NCBI RefSeq assembly: GCF_043290135.1
Contig: NC_134710.1
Coordinates: 250,034,092-250,098,091 of the forward strand
Length of the DNA: 64,000 bases
Reading direction: 5' to 3'
Origin: Rhipicephalus microplus
Lineage: Eukaryota > Arthropoda > Arachnida > Ixodida > Ixodidae
Numbering within the stretch: position 1 is the first letter of the stretch; each line of letters begins with the position of its first letter. Positions 11,257-22,456 of this stretch are shown here, piece by piece. The position numbers were made by a program, and so were the translations under genes. The notes beneath the pieces were generated by a model, which searched no databases, was not told the origin of the DNA, and was given only the letters and a program-made list of their open reading frames with translations.

Positions 11257-13391
11257 TTAGGTTCACTGGGTGGTTTTATGGTCCAACTTCATTCTTTTTA
11301 GTTTGCCAACACCATTTTGGAGCAGGTTTGGAGCAGTTACTAGCAAATATTGCACTTTGGAGCAGCATGAAGCAGCATTTCTCTTTTGAAAAAGTTTAGA
11401 GAAATTGGAGCAGCACTTCTGTCACTGCACCTCTTGCTCTGTTGTCTGGCTGCTCTCAAGATGGTTTTGGCTGCTTATGTCAAGAATGTTTTCCTTTTTT
11501 TCTGAGGGAGACACGCTCAAAGCATCCACATCGCTTCATTCTTCACCATGTACAGGTCTCCAATTCAAAAATGGCACAAGCAGCGTCAGCAAAGTGTGAG
11601 TGCACGTAGTCTCAGGCACTCCCCACTGTGGTGCGCTTATATTTGCATGGTATTCAGGCAGGCATTTCGAGCTGACAGAAATTTTTCTCAATTAACGATG
11701 CTAGCATTAATTCTACAAAGTATTAGAGCATTTATAACTAATTTCAGTATTAACAGACACAAAGCTACAAATTACTGTGAAAAAAGGGACAAACCAAATT
11801 TATGTTGTCAGGGAGCCTTTAATAAACAGTTTCTGCTCCATGCAGGGGTGCAACACACAAAATAGAATTTGGAGGAATTTTCGGCAGCAAAAGTTCAGTT
11901 TTGGAGCATGAAAATCCAAAATTAAAGCAGGTTTTGGAAAAATAATGAATGTGACTTTTAAAGCATGAAATTCCAAATTTGGAGCAGTATAACAAGAAAG
12001 CTTACATTTATAAAAGAAAACAAAAATATGTGCAAACCATTTAGCATCAGCTAACTCATGCACAGTGCATGTGAGTACTGCTATTTTAATAAAAACAGTG
12101 CATTGAACCTCCTCACCATGTAAACAATGATGAAGTGTACATTAGCCTATGCAGTGCCTGTGAAACATTTTGGCAAGTGCTACAAATGACAATGTGGACC
12201 AGTGTAGAACTGCGGTAAGAAGTGGTGGCGCGACAGTTTTTAGTTTACTTTTAATTACTTTGTGCTGTAAGCTCAGGGAGGCATGCCAGCCGTTGTGCTG
12301 AATTTGCTTCGGCATATAACATTGCTTTGACGACGCTCAGTCGAAGCGTACGACCGGATCAACCCTGACCACACAGACACGGCCGTGTGCCCGCACGATG
12401 CCCCGCGAAGTGCTGAGGCGCCTGAGATTGCGGAGTGCTTCTAGTACCTGTTAACCCAGGACAAAGGAACCAAGCCCTGCATGGGCGACAAAGGGGTAGA
12501 GACGAAAAAGTCATTGTGAGGACCCCCAAATTGCCTCTTGGGACTTTCGGCCTGCGCATGGATGGGCCTCTTTCGGGACCCCTCGCATTGGTTCGGCTTA
12601 TGGACCTACTGATTGCTGTTCGCGCGCCTAAAACTCGCCGCCGAGTTAAGGTGGCGTGCGTTACCTTTACTAAAATTTCTACAGTTTTTACTTCCTCTTC
12701 AAAGGACCAGTCAGTCAATCGCCGCTATTGGCATAGCGGCAGTACGTTACTTCCTCCCACTTTGCTATACCACCTCGGGTGGTGCGTTTCAGGCGCCGAG
12801 TGGGGAGAGTTGGTTTCACAACATTGAAGAACCTGAACCAGCATGGGCATAAGCACGTGGGTACAAAAAGGGGACTTGCCCCCCTCAAGCCACACCAGAA
12901 CTTGTCTACCCATAAGTTATACTAGCTTTCCACTCTTGCGAAAGCTGACAAGCAACACGGGTATGCACCTCCTTATAAAAATCCTGCAGACACCTATGCG
13001 AATCAGTAAACCTAGAGACTTTGAAATTTTGTAGAGTCATAAAGCAAAAGTGGGTCAGGGTGTCGAAAAAATAAAACTGGCACACGATTTTGGTTATTGT
13101 TTCTCAGGGCTGCAGCAACATCATAGACAGCTCTGAATGATTGCCAGTAATTTTAGATGTCAACAATCATACTAATAATAGTCCTTGCTATATAACATAT
13201 ATAGACTGGTGTACCCTTAAGCTTCGCCTTTAAGTGTTGAACCCGACAGCGATATCCTGTCCTTAGGGCATACTTTTACAGTGAAAGCTGTTATGAGATC
13301 ACAGCTTGGTTCACGTGCAGTTGTCCGCCGCCACCGGTGTCCGTAACCACATCACACAAAATTAGAAAAAATACCTAAAACCAATTACACA
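11257..13391. other. Intronic stretch; GGAGCAG-family remnants and a GC-rich block of unknown nature
   Basis: The motif TTTGGAGCAG recurs at 11316-11420 and 11880-11990. From about 12310 to 12850 the base composition becomes GC-richer and the plus strand is open for 130 codons (12435-12827), with an overlapping minus-strand ORF. Neither translation resembles a family I know, and the splice context is not convincing. It may be part of an unidentified repeat. Confidence 0.4.
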
Positions 13392-13465
13392 GTGGGGCTC
13401 AAGCCCGGGTCCGCTGAGTGCCAGCCCGGTATTCTACCACTAAGCTATGCTGGTGCTTGTGACTT
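13392..13465 (-). repeat. tRNA-like SINE head or tRNA pseudogene
   Basis: On the minus strand the sequence starts AGCATAGCTTAGTGGTAGAA, with an A box-like TAGCTTAGTGG and a B-box-like GGGCTTGAGCCC about 45 bases later. The stems are imperfect and there is no clean acceptor stem, so it is a tRNA-derived repeat head rather than a functional tRNA. Confidence 0.5.
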
Positions 13466-14082
13466 GTTGGCAAACTTGCCTTAGGCAGACTTGATGTCGG
13501 GAACGCAATCGTGTTAATACGACTTATAAAGCGTTTTAAAACAGGGAACGAAAAACCAGTCGTCACAGAATGTAAATAGCATAACGAGTGGGCTGTCCAA
13601 TGCTCGAACCCATTACAAAAACTTGTTCTTGTTCCCCTATTAACTGTGGCACATCGCATACCCACTTCAGACATAATTCCTCATCCTCGTCAGCCACTGC
13701 ATGAACCGTTGGCACAAAATTCCTTGCAAGTGTTTAGCGGATACCATGCTTCTCAGAAAAATGATGAAAAATAGCATAGCGAATGCCGGCCTACTACCTC
13801 AAAAAATTTATTATTATAATCCCCTAGGGGGTATCAAACAAGTGTGCTTGCAGTAGTTACCCAATGAGTGTTTTGAAAAGGCTCTGAAAGGCGACTCTTC
13901 TAGCTTTCACTGTGACTGTGTTGCGCCTCCCACGCAGGCCTGGTGTTTTTGTATTGTATGATGTTACTCGAGAAGTTTAAATTGTGAATTTAGTGATGCT
14001 AATGAGGTATTCCGATTCGGAGCAATTTTTGTAACTGCTTAAATTTCCATCCTGGAGCACTTTGGAGCAGCAAAATTTTCTA

Positions 14083-14526
14083 CAGTGGACTCTCATTAAA
14101 TAAAATCTGATTGATTGATTGACATGTAGGGTTCGATGTCCCAAAACCACCATATGATTATGAGAGACGCCATAGTAGAGGGGTTCGGAAATCTTGACCA
14201 CCTGGGCTTCTTTAACGTGCACCCAAATCTGACCACACGGGCCTACAATGTTTCCGCCTCCGTCGGAAATGCAGCCGCTGCAGCCGGAATTCGATTCTGC
14301 AACCTGCGGGTCAGCAGCCGAGTACCTTAGCCACTAGACCACCGCGTCGAGGCTTAAATGGAACCTGAAGGGACCACCAAAATGTGTTTCTTTTAACAGG
14401 AGTTCTATTTACTGAGAGGTGAACTGAGGTGCAGTATTCAGGGATGAAGTCAATCACATCAGAGGCAGTTGTTCCATTTAGGCAGCAGTTCCTTTTATCA
14501 GATTTCTGTTTACTGAGTGTCCACTG
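14083..14526. mobile_element. Tigger/pogo-type MITE interrupted by a Ruka-type SINE
   Basis: The left end CAGTGGACTCTCATTAA and the right end (inverse) CAGTGGACACTCAGTAAAC form terminal inverted repeats, flanked on both sides by TA. CAGT..ACTC ends with a TA target are typical of Tc1-mariner/pogo MITEs. The Ruka-type SINE at about 14109-14352 splits it; removing the SINE leaves an element of about 200 bp. A 26-bp sequence, GCACTTTGGAGCAG followed by CAAAATTTTCTA, occurs on both flanks (14057-14082 and 14536-14561). Confidence 0.75.
14109..14352 (-). mobile_element. Ruka-type tRNA-derived SINE
   Basis: In minus orientation: the tRNA-like head carries TGGTCTAGTGGCTAAGGTAC (A box) and an imperfect B box. 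The body follows (GTAGGCCCGTGTGG..., ATATGGTGGTTTTGGGACAT) and the tail is made of ATCA repeats. Flanking TTAAAT on both sides may be the target duplication. It is a Pol III-type non-autonomous retroposon dependent on a LINE partner. Confidence 0.85.
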
Positions 14527-14561
14527 TATTTTGCAGCACTTTGGAGCAGCAAAATTTTCTA

Positions 14562-16330
14562 CTTTAGAGCAATCTGTAGCAGCTGACATGAATAATTATT
14601 TTAGGGCTGTTCTGAAGAGCTAGAAATATTTCGATTAATTGCAAACCTCATGACAACAGAAATCTTAGGAGCACTTCCTATTTCAGTTGATGATGCAAAA
14701 ATAATGCTGTTACATCGTCGAGCATTCTAGCAAAACTTGTTCAGTGATTATTCTTGTAGCAAATAAATAGAATACTGGTTGAATAAAATAGTACTTCATG
14801 AAATAAAATTCTAAATACACCCATGTGATTCTCAGCAGATTTGATAGACAAACGCTGTAACATACAACACCAAAGATTCACACAGTCCCAACAGCATTTC
14901 TCTAAGATGACTTCAAAGATAAAAAAAGGTACTTTTTTTTTTTTTTCACAACTTATTATATTGCAGGGCGCAACATGAGGTCATTTAGCTAGTCTCATAA
15001 AGCCAACCTCCTTTGGCACTCATCTCTGTGCTGAAACAGCACAATTTAAAAAAAATATCCTTTTCCTTTTCCAGTGGTGTTTTATGCAGCTGGGACGTGT
15101 TGTCTATGCACCAAAAGGCCTCAATAGTGTCCTCTAGAAAGCAGTGCAAAAAAAAAAACACGAGGCATACCTCATGCATTCACCTAAGACAACTCAAAGG
15201 TGAGAGCTATTTTGTTTTTATTGCAATATCAATTATATGAACATTCTTGACCGGATTTTGGCATCACCAAGAGCGCAGGCAGAAATATTTTTCATTTGGA
15301 AGGAGGAGAGGGGGGAGGCAGGCAAATCATCATTTTTTGCGCGATCAATATCATGGTGAAAGAAACTTTTTGAAAGGGGGCGTTTCCATTGTGCCCCCCC
15401 CCCCCCCCTTGGTGCAATGCCACTGGCCGTCACCATCAATATCCTCCCACGCATTGTATTTTACATGTGGGTAAAAGCGCGTGAGCAGGAGCGACGAACG
15501 TGGCTAAAGCAGAGATAAAAAGAGCCAACCTATCTCCTATGCGCGAAGGACGGATGCAATAACATCACCCCATGTGTCAGGCCTGCCATCGATTGTTACT
15601 CAAGCAGAGAGGAACGCTCCGCCCGTCTTCAAGGAGCAGAAAGAAACTAGGACCGCAAGGGGGGTGCTATATGAACTTAACTTAAGGGTGTGATTGCTGG
15701 CACGCTCACTATTTAGGCAGACATTAAAGACAGCTGATATACCCTTCTATCTTGTGCTCTCAACGCGAACAGACTGTGCGAAAAGAGCTTTGCTTTCTAG
15801 AGCCGCCATATAAGGGTATGCACTGAGCCTTGATCGCAAGGCAGCCACACCATAGTCTCGCCATTTTGGAGGTCCACTCATACGTGCCATTCGCCATTCA
15901 CAGAATTACTCTTATCTAGAGCAGTAGAGCGCATGCCCGTCAACACTGTTATTGGCTACGGCTTCAATCTCACATTGGCTACAAGCTCATGTTGATGCTT
16001 ACATTATAGCCCAAGGACTTAACACGCAGTATGACCATGTTTGGTATCATTATGGCGTCTCTCTTTAGATATTTCTGGAAAAGAGAAGTATGGCAGCTGG
16101 AGCAGCTGGCTGGACGCTCTAAACAAGTCTGATTCTATCTACACGTGTGACGGCGTGCAAGAGGTGTTCCGGGGGTCTCTCTAGTCATCCAAGTCGCTGT
16201 ACGGATATCGAACACCACGCGTGCAGAAATTTTTCTGCAAGTGCGGACAGTGTACGGACCTCATAAATGGCAACCCCGCCGCAAGTGCTCTTGGCGGATG
16301 ACGTCAAGCCTTATTATTTGGTATAGCAAT
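14562..16330. other. Intronic stretch with poorly defined repeats
   Basis: Poly-A/T runs near 14935 and 15150, and a poly-C run near 15395-15410 inside a GC-richer block (15240-15470). Around 15575-15640 the sequence GAAGCAGAGAGGAA / CTCTGCCCGTCTT resembles 58230-58265, so a dispersed repeat is present. No gene is supported. Confidence 0.45.
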
Positions 16331-16724
16331 CCAATTTTTTGGTATCGCATTTTTTCCTAAGAACTTATGTGATACTACAAATTGTATTTTTTGGACCCGA
16401 TATCGCATCAGTAAAAGAAACGCTGGCTAAAGGGACAGTGATCACTCCAGTTGCTGAAGCGGTTTTTATGCTGTCAGTTATACAAAACGCGAAGTGGAGG
16501 TTAGCAGCACAGAAACTTTATGAGCAGTCTCATTATGCCTTGAGATGTAGCACGTCAGCAAGTGCGCCCTTCGAGTGATGCAGCCTCCCCCACTCCCTAC
16601 CCCTAAAAAAAATTTGATGCAATGAATGCCGTGCCGCAATGTTCAATTTTTTTTCGTTTGTTTTCAACCGTACTCACTGACCCTGGAAAGCGAAGGGCAT
16701 ACATGTAACATGGTGTAACTGGTA

Positions 16725-16754
16725 ACTAGTGAGGCCAGCGATGGCCTCACTAGT
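16725..16754. repeat. Perfect 13-bp hairpin
   Basis: ACTAGTGAGGCCA, loop GCGA, then its perfect inverse. It lies just upstream of the unknown disrupted ORF at 16841. It is not flanked by a T-run and its role, if any, is unknown. Confidence 0.8.
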
Positions 16755-16840
16755 GAAAGCTGCGCACATTAAAACCAAATTGTGGCTGCTCCGACCAGCA
16801 GGCTTGCTTTTATTATTGAGATAACATTTTAAAAAAAGTC

Positions 16841-17568
16841 ATGCGAAAATTTTCTATTCGCACCCTAGCAATATCCAGTTCGAAAGGGCAGAGTCTTTTG
16901 GGGGCTTTTAAACGCAACAGCGATTACGAACCCGGATGTGCTGATAGAAGGCATCACAAAAAAGCTCTTCTGAATGACTATCCAGGTATAGAGTATATTA
17001 GAGGAAAGTGTCAATGTGTTCCTACCGTTCACGTGTTCTTCTGTGGACGCGAAGCACAAAAAATTAGATCGCAATGTCAAGAAATAGATGTGACAGACAT
17101 TGTGGCAACACGCGTGAAGTTATTAGAGAAATTCTCTTCAATTACATGCCGGGTGACTCTTCAAACGAGCGGCCCCGCCACGGTAGTCTAGTGGCTAAGG
17201 TACTTGGCTGCTGACCTCCAGACCACGGGATCGAATCCCGGCTGCGGTGGCTGCATTTTCGATGGAGGCAAAAATGCTGTAGGCCCGTGTGCTCAGATTT
17301 GGGTGCACTCTAGCTGATCAAAATTTCCGGAGCACTCCACTACGTCTCCCACAATCGTATGGTGGTTTTGGGACGTTAAACCCCACATATCAATCAATTT
17401 TCAAACGAGCTATCAGCTGCGTTCCTGGAATGGATGACGTTTGCCGATGAATCGCCGCCACAGTTTCACAATATACCAATTGGACTAAATGTCACGAGCC
17501 CATATGAAGAGAGCGTTTTGCCGTTAAGTGGACTTGCACAACAAAAGTTGCTTCGGCACCAAACATAG
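16841..17568 (+). pseudogene. Unrecognised coding sequence split by a SINE and a frameshift
   Basis: An open frame from 16841 to about 17125 encodes a mixed helical segment with several cysteines (ALLNDYPGIEYIRGKCQC). Near 17120 the coding sense appears to shift frame: REVIREILFNYMPGDSSNEL reads across the point where a Ruka-type SINE (17171-17399) was inserted, then continues SAAFLEWMTFADESPPQ and runs to a stop at 17568. After virtual removal of the SINE and one target duplication the second frame runs open for about 60 codons. I do not recognise the family. It could be a transposon gene or a decayed host exon. Evidence for coding origin is composition and continuity only. Confidence 0.4.
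17171..17399 (+). mobile_element. Ruka-type SINE with 11-bp target duplication
   Basis: The head reads GGTAGTCTAGTGGCTAAGG (A box) with ATCGAATCCCGG (B box). The body continues GTAGGCCCGTGTGCTCAGAT and GGTGGTTTTGGGACGTTAAA, and the tail is ATCAATCAAT. TTCAAACGAGC is duplicated at 17160-17170 and 17400-17410, proving retroposition into the sequence annotated as an unknown pseudogene. Confidence 0.92.
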
Positions 17569-18145
17569 CATCGTGGATTATTTAGAATGCACGCGCGACT
17601 GCTTTATTCAGGGGATTAACTCTAGGTGCATGATTGTCCCTTTGGTGACCCCGAGAAAAAGGTGCACATGTTTTGACGTGCCGACATGAATAATGCCGGC
17701 GAGACACGTTTCCAAACCAGACTTTGGCGCAGTTTGGTGCAATTTTTGTTGATATTATCAGGATGACACAGTCAATTTGATTTGGCATGCTTCGGTGCAG
17801 TTGGCGCAGGAGTGGGATCACTACTGCACTATATGTTAAATCTATATTTTAGTATAGAATAAGAGAGAGTCGCTGCAGACACACATAGTACATACAGGTA
17901 AGCCCTTAACAATGGCAATAGCACAAAGATGGACTAGGTATCTAAAATCTATTGTGCTGGACAGTGTCGCACAACTGAAGTCAAGCAGTAATGAAGCCAC
18001 ATCAATAAGTACATAATGCTAGTTCTAAGGAATTGTCCATTATCAAAATGCATTAATATTGCAATTGATGTCAGTAAATTACACTTTGAAAAAAGATTCA
18101 AAACAACAAAAAAAGAGAAAGAGAAGAAGAAAGGCGTAGTCATAC
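17569..18145. other. Intronic stretch, no gene seen
   Basis: AT-rich intron sequence between the disrupted ORF and the host exon at 18146. There is a purine-rich run near 18105-18135 just outside that exon's donor side. Nothing else is identifiable. Confidence 0.5.
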
Positions 18146-18231
18146 CTGAAGTCAAGTTCAGAGGTGTTTATAGGTAAGGGCATATAGTCAGATCCAGTTT
18201 TTTTTTCAAATACAGTAACCAGTGCGTCGAT
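18146..18231 (-). CDS. Exon i of the host helical-protein gene
   Basis: This 86-nt exon (28 codons plus two bases) follows a TTTTTAG acceptor and ends TTCAG before GTATGA. It encodes IDALVTVFEKKTGSDYMPLP and then INTSELDF. The trailing AG pairs with the first base of the exon at 7325-7226 to make a serine codon. The 'MPLPINTSEL' linker matches the 'IPLPTTSAAL' linker in the exon at 45785-45949, pointing to an internal repeat of a helical-hairpin module. Confidence 0.85.
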
Positions 18232-18331
18232 CTAAAAAGGTTCATTATTGAGAAATGTAAAAGCAGCCACAGGTGTGCTGACTCAAACACATATTTTGGA
18301 AGCACTATGCTTTAAGAGCAAAATAACTTAC

Positions 18332-18406
18332 AGTTTTGGCCATGTGCTGCTGCACAAGATGATCATTTTTATTTTTGATATTCTCAATAAACTCTGATAG
18401 GGATAC
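18332..18406 (-). CDS. Exon h of the host helical-protein gene
   Basis: This 75-nt, 25-codon exon is phase 0 at both ends. It has a TTTTTCATAG acceptor and a perfect GTAAGT donor. It encodes VSLSEFIENIKNKNDHLVQQ and then HMAKT, an amphipathic helix. It continues directly into the exon at 18231-18146 across a 100-bp intron, the shortest in the gene. The pair of clean splice sites so close together, with matching phase, is among the best evidence that the gene is real. Confidence 0.85.
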
Positions 18407-19815
18407 CTATGAAAAAGTAAATAACATGGGTGAGCAGCAGTATGATGAAGTTTGAAAACATGGAATAGCATGTTCATTCAGGAAAATACATAAGTACTAT
18501 AGCACACGTCATGATGACAATTTCCAGCTGGTTACATTTTATTATCACTTACTGATATACACCGGCAGGTATTTTCGAAATGCATATTGACACAGCTTGT
18601 GGTAATGACGTATCACAAAAAAGAATGTGACAAAAATCATTACATTATACTAATCATGCCTTGCAACTTGGATAATAAAACTAGGGCACAGTATGATCAC
18701 AGGGCTAACATTATAACTTCCATGTCCCTCATTCAGCATACAGTAAAACTCAGGATGAACGGTCAATTATAGGCCACAGTTGCATCTTTTCAATATTTGA
18801 ATGTTTCACCCCATAACTTTGCTGAGAGTCTTATTAAAGAACTAGAAGAGAATAAAATTTTTTTTATAAACTTATGAGAGAAAAGCAGGTCTTCAAGATC
18901 CCTGAAACTGCATACATACAAGCCTGCATAGGAAAGCTAATTGTGACACAAAATACAATTAAACACACAAATTAAAGCATCTTTAAAGCCAAAGACAAGC
19001 ATTAAGTAGCCAATATAGTGAAATAAGTTGAAAAGTCTCTGTCTCTGCTACATATTAAAGCAACGAGAGTAAATGTAGTAGATTTAGACAATGACATGAA
19101 GGCACACAGTTTTATTGGTTGTATATTTGCCATAAACATTTATTTAGTAATTAAATTAACAAGCATAATCTTATAGACACAACGACAAATATGAAGAGAT
19201 CATGAAAGTGAGTGTTCGTAGCCACCAAGTGCTACTACAAACACTGACTCTCATGATGCTGATGTGATTGATGGGCCACGTTGCTCTTGCTTCAGTGCAT
19301 CTCTGAAACGTATCGCAACCTCCAGTACTAGGCTTATAGAAAGACAGCACACAAGCCGCCAGCTATCTAGGTTCAGCTGACCTTCGCTAACATGGGCTTG
19401 CAGGCTGCCCATGCACTGAGCTGCATGGACCACTAGCACAACTGCCACAGTTCGGCTAACTAGAGGAGCAGACAATGACTTTCCCCACATCCTCAGTAGC
19501 ATGCTAGGAAGTTGCCAGGAGCGAGCTGTCTTTTCGTCCACTTTACTTTCTTCACATCTATATCCAAAAATTAAAATAAACTTAAAACAGTACAATTACC
19601 ATTCCCTATACTTTCCTTGGCTTCATTATCTGCTGGTTTTTATTAAGGCTACAGTTGAAGCTGGTGTCATATGTTCCTTATTACACAGTTAATTATTAAA
19701 GCAACAATAAAGTCCACACTTTGTTTGACTTGAGAAATTTTAATGTCAACAGTGAACACACAGATATTATTGAGTTGTCTTATTTATGACTCTGGTGCAT
19801 ACACTGTTATAGACT
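18407..19815. other. Intronic stretch; open minus-strand ORF and SINE-like tail
   Basis: Mostly AT-rich. A GC-richer block (19200-19560) has a 114-codon minus-strand ORF (19251-19595) with hydrophobic stretches; I cannot assign it and it may be a repeat. 19530-19680 resembles the tail of the 3505-3955 SINE. Confidence 0.4.
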
Positions 19816-19965
19816 CCACGGTGGCGCAGTGATAACGGTGCCTGGTGGCTACCCGAAAGGTCCAATTACAGCCATGGCTGTCGCACTTCAATGGAGGCGA
19901 AATGCTAGAGGCCCATGTACTTAGATTTAAGAGCATGTCAAGGAGCATTCACATGGGAGAGCGTT
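19816..19965 (+). mobile_element. Degenerate Ruka-type SINE fragment
   Basis: Starts CCACGGTGGCGCAGTGATAA, a decayed tRNA-like head, then CAATGGAGGCGAAATGCTAG and AGGCCCATGTACTTAGATTT, which align with the Ruka-type body. It lacks the 3' half with the GGTTTTGGGACGTT core. Confidence 0.65.
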
Positions 19966-20365
19966 TCACGGTAGATAATGGCACAACCAAGAGACATCAG
20001 ATGGTGAAGAGAATGTGCAAGTGCCTTGCACGGGATGAGGCAAACTATGAATGAGGCCAGTGTTGCCATACTACTCTGGTGACTTGCATCCCCACATCAC
20101 GTTTGTTTATAGACAGATACAGCTTAAGAAATACAGAGAGGCCCCACCCAGACGATCGAAACGCGGCATCTGATCTCTTCTCTGCGACTGAAGAAATTGT
20201 CCTACTCATGCACTCGGCAATGATTTTCTAAAGTGGGGACACCGGCCATGCATTACACCAGTCTTAGAGTGCGTGTCGATTGGTGCAGCATTGTGAGCAT
20301 CCACCTTTGAGAAAGAAAATGTCGCGGACTTCCAAAGTTGTATCCGACCATAGTTGCTAATGAAA

Positions 20366-21101
20366 AAGTCACAGCTTTGCCGCAAAGGTGAAGCAATGAA
20401 CACGATAGCGACAAATTGGAAGGTAACGCACAAAATGGAAAGCAGATTGAAATGTGCCTCGCGTGTTTCACGCACAAATGACACACAAAATGTACTCACA
20501 GGTACAGATGCATGCAAATAAGCATCTCAGTTGTTTTTTCGCTGTGTCTGAAAAGTGCGCCTTTTTCGCAAGCGGAGACTGCAAAGATTCCAGTGATCTT
20601 TGGGCACTACAACAGAACCGTTCCAGGTAAAGCCCGAGGCGAGCCAAGACATACGATCCTCCCCTCCTCCCCACCGCGAGATAAGGACGCGGGAGAGAAC
20701 GTCACTTTCCTTCTCTGAGCGGGGCAAAGTACGCGTGGGAGATTCGAGCGCGTGCCGCCGCGTGATGTGGTGACGCGCATTCATTGCGCCATCTTGCTGG
20801 TAATGCTGAAAATACGATAATGCCCCCTGAGATGCCGGTGAGCAACGGTATGTGGTACATATAAATAGCTTGCCATTTAAGCGGTGAAGGAAATGCTCCT
20901 CGGTGGCTCAGCGGTTAACGCCTCGCACTCACGATTGAGGGAACCCAGTTCGAATCTACGCGCCGGATTCTTTTTCTGTTTTTTTTTTTCTTTCTTGCAT
21001 TTTCAAATATACAGATATGTAAACACATACGGTGAGTGATGCGGACGCCGGTGGCAAAATCCAGCCGAGAGTGTCCATATACTAATTGCTATCACAATAA
21101 T
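20366..21101. repeat. ~740-bp interspersed repeat, intact copy, with tRNA-like segment
   Basis: Colinear with 30690-31160 plus 38204-38480: 736 bp here versus 748 bp there once the retrotransposon in the sister copy is removed. Shared blocks include CAAATTGGAAGGTAACGC, GGGCAAAGTACGCGTGGGAG and CGCCATCTTGCTGGTAATGC. A tRNA-like segment at about 20892-20970 has TGGCTCAGCGGTTAACG (A box) and AGTTCGAATCT (B box). The 3' part is TTCTTTCTTGCATTTT, then CAGCCGAGAGTGTCCATATA. The repeat may be a composite SINE. Short ORFs on its minus strand are not conserved as proteins between copies. Confidence 0.75.
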
Positions 21102-22456
21102 TGAAGCACCAGTGTGACGTGAGAGTGCAGAACAAAGCACGCTGGCAGTCCTGGGAAGAATGGCCAAGCACAGAAATAGGCTTTTGATATGTGCACTGCT
21201 GCCTATCACAAAATGCGCGTTAAAGTATCTATCTCACTTTTTACATAATAAATGCAGATGCTACTAAACCCTTTGGTTGGGAAATTCACATACTTTTGGT
21301 GTTGGAAAGGTGCACACAACAAAAGCGCTACTCTTAGCGAGGTCATTGACAGTGGCTTTTCTTCTTTCTTTCTCTGCTGATGAAACTGCACTGCCACCTG
21401 GATCTGTCACTTACGATATAGCCAGTCAATAGAAATTAAAATGCAGTACCTTTCTATGTTGGTCAGCATTCTATTAATTAAAAAATTCAGCTATAATAGT
21501 CTTTTTTTTTATAAGAACAGCTGAAAACAACAGATCTGTTTTTTAGATATTTTATAGATATCAGTACAAACATTTACTAAAATTTCAGAGCACAAGGAAA
21601 CTATAGACCGCTGCTGTCTTCACCTTGCAACATCAGTCATCAATGTTCCAGAAAAAAAAAAGAAATCTCATTTCACTGCTGTATACTGAAAACTTAGGCA
21701 TCAACTGTGGTCTCAGCAGTCTGTTTAAACATTTTTTAGAATGTAAAATAGTATATGCGTAAGGTGGAGAACTCAAATATCTTGCAGCAGTTTACAATAA
21801 AGTTGGCACTAAGTTTTTGTTAATGCCAATAATTTTGCTCACTTTAGCATTAAATTTTTTTCTGGCTATAGCTGCTCAAATTACTTTTCATAAGGCAGGT
21901 ACTTCTGCACGAGAGCTATGTAGTCTGTGGGAACAAGTGACGTTCCACGAATCATCAGGAACGGTCATTCAAATAGATTATTCATTGCTTTTCCTCATTA
22001 ATACATTAAAAACCATGTGTCATATTTTTCTTTTTCAGTCATTAATTTATTGACAATGGGCACCACCAAGCTGAAACAGTCTTAAGAAAAGGCTTATCAA
22101 AATCGCTGCGCTAAGAAGATTTAATATGCGACATAATGGGGATAGTGCACTGTCGTTTGCCTGGAAGTCATCTCCCACAGAGCATTTTTCAAGTTTGATT
22201 TACTGTTGTCTTCGGACATAGTGTCTTACAAGTATGTATACTTTTTACAAAAGAGATGGAAAAAAAAAAAAGAGAAAGTGGCCTCATTGCTCAGTTTTGC
22301 CATTTCAGTACACGCCAAGTAATTGCATATCCAGAAAAACAGCTGCAGATGCAGTCACAGTAATGGAAGTGACTTTTTACTCTTTGGAGCAGGAAAAGTA
22401 CTGCTCTGGAGCAGCTATAACTGTTTTCAGAGCAGAAAAAATGCTAGTTTAGAGTG
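21102..22456. other. Intronic stretch, no gene seen
   Basis: AT-rich with A/T homopolymers. The last ~80 bases (22378-22450) contain CTTTGGAGCAGG, TCTGGAGCAGC and TCAGAGCAG, part of the dispersed GGAGCAG family, interrupted by the pogo-type element that follows and resuming at 23568-23600. Confidence 0.5.

Noticed and set aside
12435..12827. Plus 130-codon ORF in a GC-rich block
   Set aside because: No recognisable motif, an equally long ORF overlaps on the other strand, and there is no splice or promoter support.
19251..19595. Minus 114-codon ORF with hydrophobic segments
   Set aside because: Could look like a membrane protein, but it ends in a SINE-like tail, has no splice support and lies in a composition typical of repeats.
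20892..20970. Possible tRNA gene
   Set aside because: A and B boxes exist, but stems do not pair properly and the same segment recurs inside a 740-bp repeat at 38270-38345.
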